Positions 9,130 to 19,986 of a stretch of DNA of 64,000 bases are shown here, piece after piece. The notes beneath the pieces are model-generated. The model had not been told where the DNA came from, made no database searches, and worked only from the letters and a program-made list of their open reading frames with translations. Location: the NCBI GenBank assembly GCA_963728965.1, contig CAVSMH010000006.1, positions 124,001 to 188,000 of the forward strand, written 5' to 3'. A program made the translations under genes and the position numbers. Position 1 is the first letter of the stretch. Each line of letters starts with the position of its first letter. The DNA comes from DASQZT01 sp963728965. Its GTDB lineage: Bacteria > Acidobacteriota > Terriglobia > Bryobacterales > Bryobacteraceae.

Positions 9130-9506
9130 CTGAGCGGCGCTCAACAGGTGCCGCTGAGCCAGTTCACCCGTTTCGAAACCGGCAACCCGCCGCTGGTCAT
9201 GAGCCACCAGGGACAGTTCCCGGTGGTGACCCTGTCGTTCAACCTGGCGCCTGTCGTGTCGCTGGGCGAGGCGGTGCGGGGGATCCGGGATGCGGAACAA
9301 CAGGCCGTTGTGGTGATCGAGAATATCGTGCGCCACCTGGAATCCGGAATGCCGCCGATGAAAGCCGCTCTGCGGGGGGCGGCGGAAGCCAGATGCTTAC
9401 CCTGTTCACCACGCGGGTCATCTACCTGTACATGGACCGGTTGCGGATCTGGACGTTGCGGGTGCTGCCGCATCACTCGCCTGGGCCGGTTCCGAGGGTG
9501 GGATAA
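9130..9506 (+). pseudogene. Collapsed remnant of an RND efflux transporter
   Basis: Three pieces of an AcrB/MdtB-type inner-membrane pump lie fused in about 370 bp. VPLSQFTRFETGNPPLVMSHQGQFPVVTLSFNLAPVVSLGEAV is the periplasmic porter region. It is joined directly to VVVIENIVRHLESGMPPMKAAL, the segment after transmembrane helix 4, with several hundred residues missing. After a frame change near 9393 comes MLTLFTTRVIYLYMDRLRIW, the extreme C-terminal helix. All three motifs are in native order. This is a decayed pump after internal deletions. The 170 bp before it (8961-9129) contain no recognisable gene. No membrane-fusion protein is nearby. Confidence 0.8.
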
Positions 9507-9515
9507 TAGTGTGCC

Positions 9516-10220
9516 ATGTCACCCGAGCCACTGCCCCCCGCCTGCGCCGAATGCGTGACCACCACCAAGCTGGCCCAATCCGGGGCTGCTCCGGAACAAA
9601 CGGCATCACGGAAGTTTCGCTCGCCGGACGGGAAGATTCGCGTGGACACCGGCAATACCTCCGTGATCACCGATCTGAAATCGCAGCAGACGATCGTGCT
9701 CGATCACCTGAAGCAGGAGGCGCAGGTCTTTCCGATGCCGCAGATGCCACCGCCGCCGCCAGTGCCGGGTGGGGCTCCGCCGCCGCCGGGCATGCCCGCT
9801 CATTCCATGCCGCCCATGAGCGTGCAGGACCTGGGAAAAGGGTTCATCGAGGGTCACGAAGTCGAAGGCAAGCGGTACATCATGCAGCCGCCCCAGATGC
9901 CGCAGATCTCCAAGCCGGCGTTGCCGCAGGCGCCTAAGCCGCCCGGCCTGCCCGGCGCGCCAAAGCCTCCCGAGATGCCCCAGGCGCCGCCGGCGCCCAC
10001 GGTTTCCGAGGTTTGGACCAGCACCAAATTGAAGATGCCGGTGCTGACGAAGACCACAGGCAGTTTCGGCGAGCGGGTAGAACATTGCAAGTGTTCCGAG
10101 CTGCCGCACCCCAATCCCGCGCTGTTCCAAATACCGCCCGGATATAAGGTGGCGCCGCCGACCGTTCCCGCGCTGCCCAAGGTGCCCGTGGCCCCGAAGC
10201 CCCCGTCGATCCCGAAGTAG
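9516..10220 (+). CDS. Proline-rich protein of unknown function
   Basis: A 234-residue protein with an N-terminal segment GKIRVDTGNTSVITDLKSQQ that resembles DUF4412-like periplasmic proteins, then long Pro/Met/Lys tracts (PQMPPPPPVPGGAPPPPG and repeated PKPP/APKPPEMPQ). A second structured part, SEVWTSTKLKMPVLTKT, follows. The N-terminus (MSPEPLPPACAECV) has no signal peptide, unlike similar proteins, and lies directly after the RND remnant, so the original beginning may have been lost in the same deletion. A PXXP-rich region suggests a flexible extracytoplasmic linker. Function unknown. Confidence 0.55.
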   Translation: MSPEPLPPACAECVTTTKLAQSGAAPEQTASRKFRSPDGKIRVDTGNTSVITDLKSQQTIVLDHLKQEAQVFPMPQMPPPPPVPGGAPPPPGMPAHSMPPMSVQDLGKGFIEGHEVEGKRYIMQPPQMPQISKPALPQAPKPPGLPGAPKPPEMPQAPPAPTVSEVWTSTKLKMPVLTKTTGSFGERVEHCKCSELPHPNPALFQIPPGYKVAPPTVPALPKVPVAPKPPSIPK

Positions 10221-10238
10221 CTTGCCGCGCGCGCCGCA

Positions 10239-12776
10239 TTGCGCTACCACTGGGGCATGCTGCCTTCGGTGCGCTCGATGGGCGCCAACCCCGCTTTCGC
10301 AGCAGTGGCAATCGCGTCCCTGGCCCTGGGCATCGGCGTCAACACGGCGATTTTCAGCCTCGTGGATCAACTCCTGTTGTGGTCTGTTCCCGCCCGCGAG
10401 CCCGATCGCCTGGTGGTGATCCACGGTGGATACAGCGACTCCTATCCCTTTTTTCGCGAGTATGGCGAGCGCAACCAGGTGTTCTCCGCCCTGTTCGCCA
10501 GCAGCCAACATCTCAAGGTCGGACTGCGGCCCGAAGGTGCGCCGGCCGTCGAAGTGGGGCATGTCCATTTCGTGAGCGGCAGCTACTTTCAGGGGCTTGG
10601 CATCGGCGCGGCGGTTGGGCGCGTGATCGTGGCGGCCGATGACGTCAGGCCGGGCGGCTCGCCTGTGGTGATGCTGAGCTACGACTACTGGCAACGACGT
10701 TTCGCGGGCGACCTGAAGGTCATCGGCCGCAAATTCGCCGTGAACGGCTTTCCGCTCGCAATCGCCGGCGTTGCCGAGAAGGGATTCGACGGCATTTTCC
10801 CGGGAGAAGTGGCGGACGCTTTTGTGCCTCTGACCATGTTCCCGGTGACGACGCCCTCGGTAGCGCCTGCCTGGAACACGCCCAACATGTTCTGGCTGAA
10901 TTCGATGGCCCGCCTGAAACCGGGAGTTTCGATGAGCCGGGCGCAGGCCGCGATGCAGGTGCTGTGGCCCCAGGCGGCGGCAGCGGTGAATGGCGCCATT
11001 GTCGGCGCCGGCGGGAAGGCGCGGAACTTCCGCGAACAAGAGATCACGCTAGCTCCCGGTGCGCGCGGCATCTCTTATGGCCCCAGCGAAATGATCGACC
11101 CGATCAAGGCTCTCGCGATCGCCGCCGGGCTGGTGCTGTTGATCGCCTGCGCCAATGTGGCCAACCTGCTGCTGTCGCGCGCCACCGGCCGCCGCAAAGA
11201 GATCGCCGTCCGCCTGGCGCTGGGCGCCACCCGCGGCCGCCTGGTGCGGCAACTGCTGGCCGAGAACCTGACCCTGGCGGCATGCGGCGGATTGCTCGGC
11301 GTGGCCTTCGCCTGGTGGGGCGTGGCCGCGCTCGCCAAAGCCAACATCCTGGATCCGGACTTCCACTTCCGCCCCAGCCTGCTGGTCCTGGCGCTTTCCA
11401 CCGCCCTAACGCTGCTCACCGGGGCGCTGTTCGGGCTGGCGCCGGCCTTTCGTACCACGCGCGTGGCGCTCGCCGAGGGCATTAAGGAGGCAGGCTCGGC
11501 CAGCCCCGGCCGGTCCCGGATGCGGCTCGGAAAGGTGCTCGTGGGCGGTCAGGTGGCGCTGTCAGTGGCGCTGCTCGTGGGGGCGGGCCTGTTCATTCGC
11601 ACTCTGCGCAACCTTCAGAACATCGATCTCGGCTACCAGCGCCAGAACGTGGTCATCGTGGAACTGGATCCCACCAACCTGGGCTACCGCGGCCACCGCT
11701 TGCGCACGTTCTACGATCGGCTGCTGGAGCGCACCCGCGCCATTCCGGGAGTTCGCGCCGCGGGGCTGACGAGCATCACACCCATGGGCAATTACCTGCA
11801 ATCGGCCAGTGCGGCCGCCGAAGGGTATCAGCCGCAGCCCGGCGAGCGGGGCGGGGTGCTGGTGAATACGGTCACCGCGGGGTACCTGCCCACCCTGGGG
11901 ATCCCGATTCTGCTGGGCCGCGACTTCCGGGCCGAAGATGAGCCCGCCGTGACGCCCGGCGATACCCTGCTGGGCGCCATTGGCCGGATGGGCAGCGGCC
12001 ACTCCGACGACGATGTCGCCACCGCGGCGAAAGTGTGCATCATCGACGAGACCCTGGCGCGCCACTGGTTCGCCAACACCAATCCGCTCGGGCTGCACGT
12101 GAGTTACGGTTCGCGCTACGACCCCGCCGATGCGCTCGAAATTGTGGGCGTGGTGAAGAGCGCTCACTACACCAGCGTGAAGCGCTTTTCCGATCGGGAA
12201 GGCATGCTCTATCTGCCGAGCTGGAGCAAGGGCGCCGAGGTCCGGTCGCTGGTGGTGCGCGTATCGGGCGAGGCAACATCCGCGATCGCCGCGATCCGGC
12301 GCGAGCTCCGCACCATGGACCCGAACATCCCGCTGCTTGGCGCGCGTAAGCTCGAGGACTATGTGAACGGGCGGGTCTGGCGGGAGCGGCTGATCGCGCT
12401 GCTATCCGGGTTCTTCGGGATTCTTGCCCTGGGCCTGGCATCGGTGGGCCTGTACGGTGTGATGGCCTACGCGGTGACGCAACGCACGCGCGAGGTGGGA
12501 ATCCGCATGGCACTCGGCGCGCAACGCGCTGAAGTGGTCCGCATGATCGTGCGTGAGTCCCTCGTGCCCGTGGCGTGCGGAATGGTCATCGGCCTGGGCG
12601 CCGCGTTGGCGCTCGCCACCCTGGTGGCCGGCCTGCTCTACGGAGTGCCGCCACGCGATCCGCTGTCGATGGCTATCGCAGGGCTGGCCATGCTGGCGGT
12701 GTCGTTCGCCGCAGCGGCGATCCCGGCGCGGCGGGCCAGCCGGGTCGAGCCTGTCAAGGCACTGCGCTACGAGTGA
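10239..12776 (+). CDS. ADOP-type ABC transporter permease (MacB/FtsX family)
   Basis: About 845 residues with two MacB-periplasmic plus FtsX repeats. The first transmembrane segment carries AIASLALGIGVNTAIFSLVDQLL, and the FtsX cores are around residues 290-420 (LLIACANVANLLLSRATGRR) and 715-845 (RTREVGIRMALGAQRAEVVR). The C-terminus has the usual PARRASRVEPVKALRYE. These acidobacterial duplicated orphan permeases lack a partner ATPase gene, as here; their substrates are unknown. The start is uncertain: TTG at 10239 or ATG at 10257. The typical ADOP N-terminal cytoplasmic region is absent, so the protein is short at the front or has lost it. It converges on the SDR pseudogene, overlapping its end by 10 bp. 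Confidence 0.85.
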   Translation: MRYHWGMLPSVRSMGANPAFAAVAIASLALGIGVNTAIFSLVDQLLLWSVPAREPDRLVVIHGGYSDSYPFFREYGERNQVFSALFASSQHLKVGLRPEGAPAVEVGHVHFVSGSYFQGLGIGAAVGRVIVAADDVRPGGSPVVMLSYDYWQRRFAGDLKVIGRKFAVNGFPLAIAGVAEKGFDGIFPGEVADAFVPLTMFPVTTPSVAPAWNTPNMFWLNSMARLKPGVSMSRAQAAMQVLWPQAAAAVNGAIVGAGGKARNFREQEITLAPGARGISYGPSEMIDPIKALAIAAGLVLLIACANVANLLLSRATGRRKEIAVRLALGATRGRLVRQLLAENLTLAACGGLLGVAFAWWGVAALAKANILDPDFHFRPSLLVLALSTALTLLTGALFGLAPAFRTTRVALAEGIKEAGSASPGRSRMRLGKVLVGGQVALSVALLVGAGLFIRTLRNLQNIDLGYQRQNVVIVELDPTNLGYRGHRLRTFYDRLLERTRAIPGVRAAGLTSITPMGNYLQSASAAAEGYQPQPGERGGVLVNTVTAGYLPTLGIPILLGRDFRAEDEPAVTPGDTLLGAIGRMGSGHSDDDVATAAKVCIIDETLARHWFANTNPLGLHVSYGSRYDPADALEIVGVVKSAHYTSVKRFSDREGMLYLPSWSKGAEVRSLVVRVSGEATSAIAAIRRELRTMDPNIPLLGARKLEDYVNGRVWRERLIALLSGFFGILALGLASVGLYGVMAYAVTQRTREVGIRMALGAQRAEVVRMIVRESLVPVACGMVIGLGAALALATLVAGLLYGVPPRDPLSMAIAGLAMLAVSFAAAAIPARRASRVEPVKALRYE

Positions 12777-13500
12777 CTCGTTGTAGCCGGCATCGGCGGC
12801 GGCATGAATACCGGGTTGCGACGCTCGAGCATCGCATCAACCCTGGCCCGGATCATGGGGTCCGTTTCGGGATGCGTCAGCACCCAGAACCGGTTCTGGC
12901 GGATGGAGTCCAGCACTTGTCCGGCTACCGCGGACGGCGGCAAGCCCTGCTCCACCAGCATCCTCACCATCTGCCGGAACGGTTCCGCGTCCATCGGCCC
13001 CGCTCCGACCCACTCCGGCCGGTTACGGTCGCTGTCGGCGATCCGGGTCCTGACGAAACTGGGACACAGCACCGAGACGCCGATCGGGGAACCCGACAAC
13101 TGGAGATCCAGACACAACGATTCGGAAAGCGCGACCACCGCGTGTTTCGAAACGTGATACGGCGCAATCATGGGTCCGGAAATGAGCCCTGCCAGTGACG
13201 CTGTCTTGACCACGTGTCCCGGTTGTCCGGCGGCAATCATACGCGGCAGGAAACTGTGGATGCCGTGAATCGCGCCCAGGCGTGCCCGCCTTGCCCGCCC
13301 ACGCCGGCATTGTTGCACAGGACATCCACCGCCCCGAACTCGCGATACGCCGCATCGGCCAGCGCATCCACCTCGGCGGCGTTCGATACATCCACGCGGC
13401 TCGCCAGCACGGCAGCGCCGCCCTTCGCGCAGTTCCGCCGCCGCGGTGGAGAGCGCGGGTTCTTCCGATCACCATCGTGGCGCCGACACTCGCGCCTGGG
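12767..13500 (-). pseudogene. Short-chain dehydrogenase/reductase, frameshifted
   Basis: Two reading frames together spell one SDR. The upstream frame reads VDVSNAAEVDALADAAYREFGAVDVLCNNAGVGGQGGHAWA, and the downstream frame reads GAIHGIHSFLPRMIA then TASLAGLISGPMIAPYHVSKHAV (the Tyr-x-x-x-Lys catalytic pair is in YHVSK). At the junction near 13280 the usual DDWxxVxxVNLxGV helix is missing, so a deletion of about 45-50 bp caused the frame change. Fragments of the N-terminal Rossmann region (ASVGATMVIGRTRAL) lie in a third frame near 13430-13500, and the glycine-rich start is gone. Non-functional by inspection. It lies directly downstream of atpC. Confidence 0.8.
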
Positions 13501-13526
13501 GCACCGGGCCGTCGCCGTCGGCGATC

Positions 13527-13931
13527 TTAGCGCTTCTCCGCCGCGTCCACCCGCGCCTGGGCGTGCAGCAGCGCCGCCAGCGCTTTGGCCGGATCGATCC
13601 CGATCGACGGACTGCCTATATCTTCCTGGGCGCGCCGCAATTCCTCCCGGGCCCGTTCCAGGTCGATCTCTTCGGCGCGCTCCGCCGCGTCGGCCAGCAC
13701 GCGCACATGATCGGGCAGCACTTCGAGGAATCCGCCGTGTACGCTCAGGTATCGCCGCCGGCTGCCCGCCTGGTAACTCAGGAACCCTGTCCCAAGCTGC
13801 CCCAATAGGGGCGCATGCCCGGGCAGAATGCCCAGGTATCCGTCTTTTCCGGGCACCTGCACTTCGGACACCTGCTCGTGCACCAGCATCCGCTCGGGGG
13901 TGGCGACTTCGAGTTCGATCGACTCGGGCAT
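13527..13931 (-). CDS. atpC: ATP synthase epsilon subunit
   Basis: A 134-residue protein beginning MPESIELEVATPERMLVHEQVSEVQVPG, with GYLGILPGHAPLLGQLGTG, the conserved beta-sandwich signature of F1 epsilon. The C-terminal half (AAERAEEIDLERAREELRRAQEDI) forms the helical hairpin that regulates ATP hydrolysis. It is part of the central stalk with gamma. It starts 2 bp after the atpD stop and is the last gene of the F1 operon; the next sequence downstream is the broken SDR gene. Confidence 0.96.
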   Translation of the reverse strand: MPESIELEVATPERMLVHEQVSEVQVPGKDGYLGILPGHAPLLGQLGTGFLSYQAGSRRRYLSVHGGFLEVLPDHVRVLADAAERAEEIDLERAREELRRAQEDIGSPSIGIDPAKALAALLHAQARVDAAEKR

Positions 13932-13933
13932 GG

Positions 13934-15385
13934 TCAGGCTTTCTGCAGGGCCGCCGCCCGCTCCAGCACGTCTTCAATCGTGCCCTGCATGTAGAACGCC
14001 TGTTCGGGGATGGCGTCGTGCTTGCCCTCGGCGATCTCCTTGAACCCCTGAATCGTATCGGCCAGCTTCACATACTTTCCGACAAATCCGGTAAACTGCT
14101 CGGCAACGTGGAACGGCTGCGAAAGGAAGCGCTGGATCTTGCGTGCCCGCGAGACGATCAGCTTGTCGTCGTCGGAAAGCTCGTCGATGCCGAGAATGGC
14201 AATGATGTCCTGAAGATCCTTAAACCGCTGGAGCACGCGCTTCACTTCCTGCGCCACATCGTAGTGTTCCTGCCCGATGATCAGCGGGTCCAGAATGCGC
14301 GAAGTGGAGGCCAGCGGGTCCACTGCCGGATAGATTCCGAGCGCCGCGATATCGCGCGACAGGTTGGTGGTGGCATCCAGGTGCGCGAATGCAGTGGCGG
14401 GCGCAGGATCTGTATAGTCGTCGGCCGGCACGTAGATCGCCTGTACCGACGTGATCGACCCCTTCTTGGTGGAGGTGATCCGTTCCTGCAATTCGCCCAT
14501 CTCGGTGGCCAGGTTCGGCTGGTAACCCACCGCGCTCGGCATGCGGCCGAGCAGCGCCGAAACTTCCGAGCCCGCTTGCGTGAACCGGAAGATGTTATCG
14601 ATGAAGAGCAGGACGTCCTGGCCTTCCTCGTCGCGGAAATACTCCGCCACGGTCAGCCCGGTGAGGCCCACACGCAGACGCGCGCCGGGCGGCTCCGTCA
14701 TCTGCCCGTAGATCAGCGCGCACTTCGATTTGGTGTAGTCGTGCGGATCGATCACGCCCGACTCCTGCATTTCGAGCCACAAGTCGTTGCCTTCGCGGGT
14801 GCGCTCGCCCACCCCGGCGAACACCGATACGCCACCATGTTTCGTGGCGATGTTGTTGATGAGCTCCTGAATAATGACCGTCTTGCCGACACCCGCGCCG
14901 CCGAACAGGCCGATCTTCCCGCCGCGCAGATAGGGCTCGATCAGGTCGATGACCTTGATGCCGGTCTCGAACATCTCGAGCCGCGTCGACTGTTCCTCGA
15001 ATGAGGGCGCCGGCCGATGAATGGAATAGAACTTCTTCGCGTTCAGCGGGCCCATCTCGTCCACCGGCTGGCCGATCACATTCAGCACCCGGCCGAGCGT
15101 TTCCTTTCCAACCGGCACTTCCACCGGATGGCCAAGGCTGATCGCCTTCATGCCGCGCACCAGTCCCTCGGTGGGCTGGAGCGCCACCGTGCGCACGCGC
15201 CCTTCGCCGATATGCTGCTGCACCTCGCAGATGATATCGATGGGTGCGGGACCTTCGAAGCCTTCGCTGGTCACCCGAATGGCGGTGTACACCAGCGGAA
15301 TCCGCCCTTCCGGGAATTCGCAGTCCACCGCCGGTCCGGCCACCTGGACTACCTTGCCTTCGACCACTCCGTTGCTACTTGGCAT
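13934..15385 (-). CDS. atpD: ATP synthase beta subunit
   Basis: A 483-residue catalytic subunit of F1. The P-loop GGAGVGKT lies at about residues 162-169, followed by the GVGERTREGNDL motif with the catalytic glutamate and ALIYGQMTEPPGAR. The DELSEED-like loop reads DELSDDDK. I prefer the ATG at 15383-15385 because GGAG lies 8 bp upstream; a GTG at 15394 that overlaps the atpG stop would add three residues (MNH). It catalyses ATP synthesis at the alpha/beta interface. The gene overlaps or abuts atpG and is followed closely by atpC. Confidence 0.98.
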   Translation of the reverse strand: MPSSNGVVEGKVVQVAGPAVDCEFPEGRIPLVYTAIRVTSEGFEGPAPIDIICEVQQHIGEGRVRTVALQPTEGLVRGMKAISLGHPVEVPVGKETLGRVLNVIGQPVDEMGPLNAKKFYSIHRPAPSFEEQSTRLEMFETGIKVIDLIEPYLRGGKIGLFGGAGVGKTVIIQELINNIATKHGGVSVFAGVGERTREGNDLWLEMQESGVIDPHDYTKSKCALIYGQMTEPPGARLRVGLTGLTVAEYFRDEEGQDVLLFIDNIFRFTQAGSEVSALLGRMPSAVGYQPNLATEMGELQERITSTKKGSITSVQAIYVPADDYTDPAPATAFAHLDATTNLSRDIAALGIYPAVDPLASTSRILDPLIIGQEHYDVAQEVKRVLQRFKDLQDIIAILGIDELSDDDKLIVSRARKIQRFLSQPFHVAEQFTGFVGKYVKLADTIQGFKEIAEGKHDAIPEQAFYMQGTIEDVLERAAALQKA

Positions 15386-15390
15386 ATGGT

Positions 15391-17779
<2,389 letters not shown>

Positions 17780-17797
17780 ATTTCCTTCCGTTACGAC

Positions 17798-18352
17798 TTA
17801 CCCTTCCGCGCTCAGGCGGCGCTGAAGGGATCTCAGTTGCCCGCGCACCGACCCGTCGTAAACCGTGGATCCGATGCGCGCCGTCACGCCGCCGATGAGG
17901 GCCTGGTCTACCTGGTATCGCGCGCGAATCCGCTTGCCGGTCAACCGCTCCAGTTTCGCCGTAAGGGCCGCCTGCTGTTGCTGGTTCAATTCGCGTGCCG
18001 AAACCACCTCGGCCCGGGCGAACCCCAGGCGTTCATCGAGGATCGTTTCGAGGCTCTGCAGGATCTCCGCCAGCAGGGTGATGCGCCGATGATCGATGAG
18101 CACAAATAGGAAATTGCGGGTGATTCGCGAAAGTCGTAGGATATCGCCAATCCGCCCGATCACGGCTTTCTTCCGGCTGCCCGCGACCGCCGGAGTGACC
18201 AGCGCGTTCTGTAGCTCCGCCGAGCCTCGCAAGGTGGAGTCGAAAGAACGAAGCTCGCCTAAGGCATCCTGCGGACGCAGTGCCGAGCCGCCGGCGGTGA
18301 CGACGTCTGCCAGCGCGTTGGCGTATCTCGCAGTTACAGCGGATAAGGTCAT
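17798..18352 (-). CDS. atpH: ATP synthase delta subunit
   Basis: A 184-residue protein starting MTLSAVTARYANALADV, with the N-terminal helical domain and the C-terminal motif ARYQVDQALIGGVTARIGSTVYDGSVRGQL that defines the OSCP/delta family. It connects the peripheral stalk to the top of F1. It overlaps atpF by 4 bp. Length and order within the operon agree with delta. Confidence 0.95.
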   Translation of the reverse strand: MTLSAVTARYANALADVVTAGGSALRPQDALGELRSFDSTLRGSAELQNALVTPAVAGSRKKAVIGRIGDILRLSRITRNFLFVLIDHRRITLLAEILQSLETILDERLGFARAEVVSARELNQQQQAALTAKLERLTGKRIRARYQVDQALIGGVTARIGSTVYDGSVRGQLRSLQRRLSAEG

Positions 18353-18924
18353 TGCAGGTCGCGAACAAAGCCCCGGAACAGGGTGTCTTGTGCTTCCGGC
18401 GTCATGCGGTCGCGAATTTTCCGTTCCGCCAGACCGATCGCCAACTCGGCAGAATAGCGCTTCAATTCCAAACGGGCCGCCTTGGCCGCCGCGGCGATGT
18501 TCTGTTCCGCGTGTGCCTGGATTTTGCCGATCTCGGCGGCGGTGTGCTCTTCCAGGCGCCGTGTCTCCGCTTCGGCTTCACGGCTCGCTTCCTCGCGCAG
18601 CGCGGCGATTTCGGCTTCCAGGTTCGTCAGCCGGCGGTCCACTGCCGCGGCCCGGGCCTCGGCTTCCTGCCGCGCCGCCTCAGCCTCCACTATGTCCTTT
18701 CGGATTTGCCGGGAACGGGCCGCAAACATCGGCCCGGCGTTCTTGCCGACCAGGTACCCGATACCCCCCGCGAGCACCACGAAGTTGGCCCACTTCCAGC
18801 CCTCGAGTCGACCCTCTTCCGGTGAATGGGTCTCGCCCTCCTTCGCCTCCTGCTCCTGGGTATAGGCGGACGGGGCCAGAACCGCCAACCCGCAAACCAG
18901 CAACAGTTCGGGCAGGTGTCTCAT
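18349..18924 (-). CDS. atpF: ATP synthase b subunit
   Basis: A 191-residue peripheral-stalk subunit. Unusually, a first hydrophobic stretch (LPELLLVCGLAVLAPSAYTQ) looks like a cleavable signal peptide and is followed by a charged spacer. The true membrane anchor is WANFVVLAGGIGYLVGKNAG at about residues 45-64. The rest is a long Glu/Ala/Arg-rich coiled coil (about 70-170). The extra leader is seen in b subunits of some other phyla. The gene overlaps atpF' upstream and atpH downstream by 4 bp each. It probably pairs with b' as a heterodimer. Confidence 0.93.
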   Translation of the reverse strand: MRHLPELLLVCGLAVLAPSAYTQEQEAKEGETHSPEEGRLEGWKWANFVVLAGGIGYLVGKNAGPMFAARSRQIRKDIVEAEAARQEAEARAAAVDRRLTNLEAEIAALREEASREAEAETRRLEEHTAAEIGKIQAHAEQNIAAAAKAARLELKRYSAELAIGLAERKIRDRMTPEAQDTLFRGFVRDLQ

Positions 18925-19370
18925 GCCGCACTCCTGCGGAAGATGCCATCCGCAATCTGATTCGCCAGTGCATCGCTATCGCGCTCGAGACCGCCTTTGG
19001 CCGCTTCGACGTCCCGTCCCAGGTCTTGCCTGGCCTGCTCGATCATCGTCTCGGCGCGCTTGCGGGCGGCCGACAACTCCACGGCGCCGCGCTCCTGAAG
19101 CTCCCGGTGGAGGTGCTCCTGTGCCTGGTAGACTTCGGCGCGCGCCGTGCGCATGGCTCGCTCGTATTCCGCTGTCCTGGCGGCCGCGCGTTCCAGGCTC
19201 TTCTGCGCCATCTGACGCGCGCCCTCGGTAGCCTCGTACCGCCGTCGCAACACCGCTTGCAGGGGTTTGAAAAAGACGACCTTTAAATAAAAATTGAGCA
19301 GAATGACCAGAAAGAAAGTAGGCAGGGCTTTCAGCAGTATTCCGCCCAACTGTCGCAGAGTCTCTTCCAT
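18921..19370 (-). CDS. atpF': ATP synthase b' subunit (second b-type stalk subunit)
   Basis: A 149-residue protein with a single membrane anchor near the N-terminus (TFFLVILLNFYLKVVFF, about residues 18-34) followed by KPLQAVLRRRYEATEGAR and a continuous coiled coil. This is the architecture of b/b' subunits. It is the first gene of the operon, and its last 4 bp overlap atpF. Two different b-type genes side by side indicate a heterodimeric b/b' stalk, known from cyanobacteria, phototrophs and several other phyla. No obvious Shine-Dalgarno sequence precedes this ATG on the minus strand. Confidence 0.9.
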   Translation of the reverse strand: MEETLRQLGGILLKALPTFFLVILLNFYLKVVFFKPLQAVLRRRYEATEGARQMAQKSLERAAARTAEYERAMRTARAEVYQAQEHLHRELQERGAVELSAARKRAETMIEQARQDLGRDVEAAKGGLERDSDALANQIADGIFRRSAA

Positions 19371-19533
19371 GAGATTTCAATAAGGAGAAAACGGTGGAAG
19401 TCTTTAAGATCAACAGAGTATCACCCCGCGGAAAGCACAGTCAACCGCACCCCGAGGTGGTGTCCCCATTCCCCGGAGGCTTTCCCCGAGCGCCTTCGGA
19501 CGGTTATGCGCCCGCCGGCCCAGGGGGTCGGTG

Positions 19534-19986
19534 TTACGCGCCGATGGGCGCCAGCGCCGCCGGCTCTATGGGGATGCGGCCTCGCAGCGGCCCGAGTGGC
19601 CGTAAGGCCTCCGTCATTTCCGTGACGACACGAATGAACTTCTCCCCTTCGCTCGCGGCCACGTAGTCGAGCCGGCAGCGTTCCGGGCCGATGCCCAGTT
19701 GTTCCAGGAGCCGGGCCAAGAGCGTGTGCCGCTGGGTTGCCCGGTAGTTACCCTCCTTGTAGTGGCAATCCCCTGGATGGCAGCCCAGCACCAGCACGCC
19801 GTCGGCGCCCCTTGCGAAGGCATCCAGGACCAACTCCGGGTCCACCCTGCCGCTGCACAGCACGCGCACGATGCGCACGTTCGCCGGACATGGCATCTGC
19901 GCCGCGCCGGCTTTGTCCGCGCCGGCGTAAGAACACCAGTTGCACAGGAAAGACACGATCCGCGGTTCGAATTCGTTTTCAGTCAT
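19534..19986 (-). CDS. mvhD: MvhD-like delta subunit of F420-independent hydrogenase/Hdr complex
   Basis: A 150-residue protein with the MvhD signature: FLCNWCSYAGADKAGAAQ, then MPCPANVRIVRVLCSGRVDPE, and GCHPGDCHYKEGNYRA. The five or more cysteines in these motifs bind the 2Fe-2S cluster through which MvhD passes electrons from the NiFe hydrogenase to HdrA. The ATG at 19984-19986 gives MTENEFEPRIVSFLCNWC; the frame stays open upstream but only through HdrA's antisense-like extension. The start overlaps the hdrA stop by 8 bp. Last gene of the hydrogenase operon; 164 bp separate it from atpF' downstream. Confidence 0.92.
   Translation of the reverse strand: MTENEFEPRIVSFLCNWCSYAGADKAGAAQMPCPANVRIVRVLCSGRVDPELVLDAFARGADGVLVLGCHPGDCHYKEGNYRATQRHTLLARLLEQLGIGPERCRLDYVAASEGEKFIRVVTEMTEALRPLGPLRGRIPIEPAALAPIGA

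Noticed and set aside
19394..19666. 90-codon plus-strand frame with AAGGAG before a GTG
   Set aside because: It runs antisense into mvhD, its protein is Pro/Gly/Arg-rich with no family, and the ribosome-site match is likely by chance.
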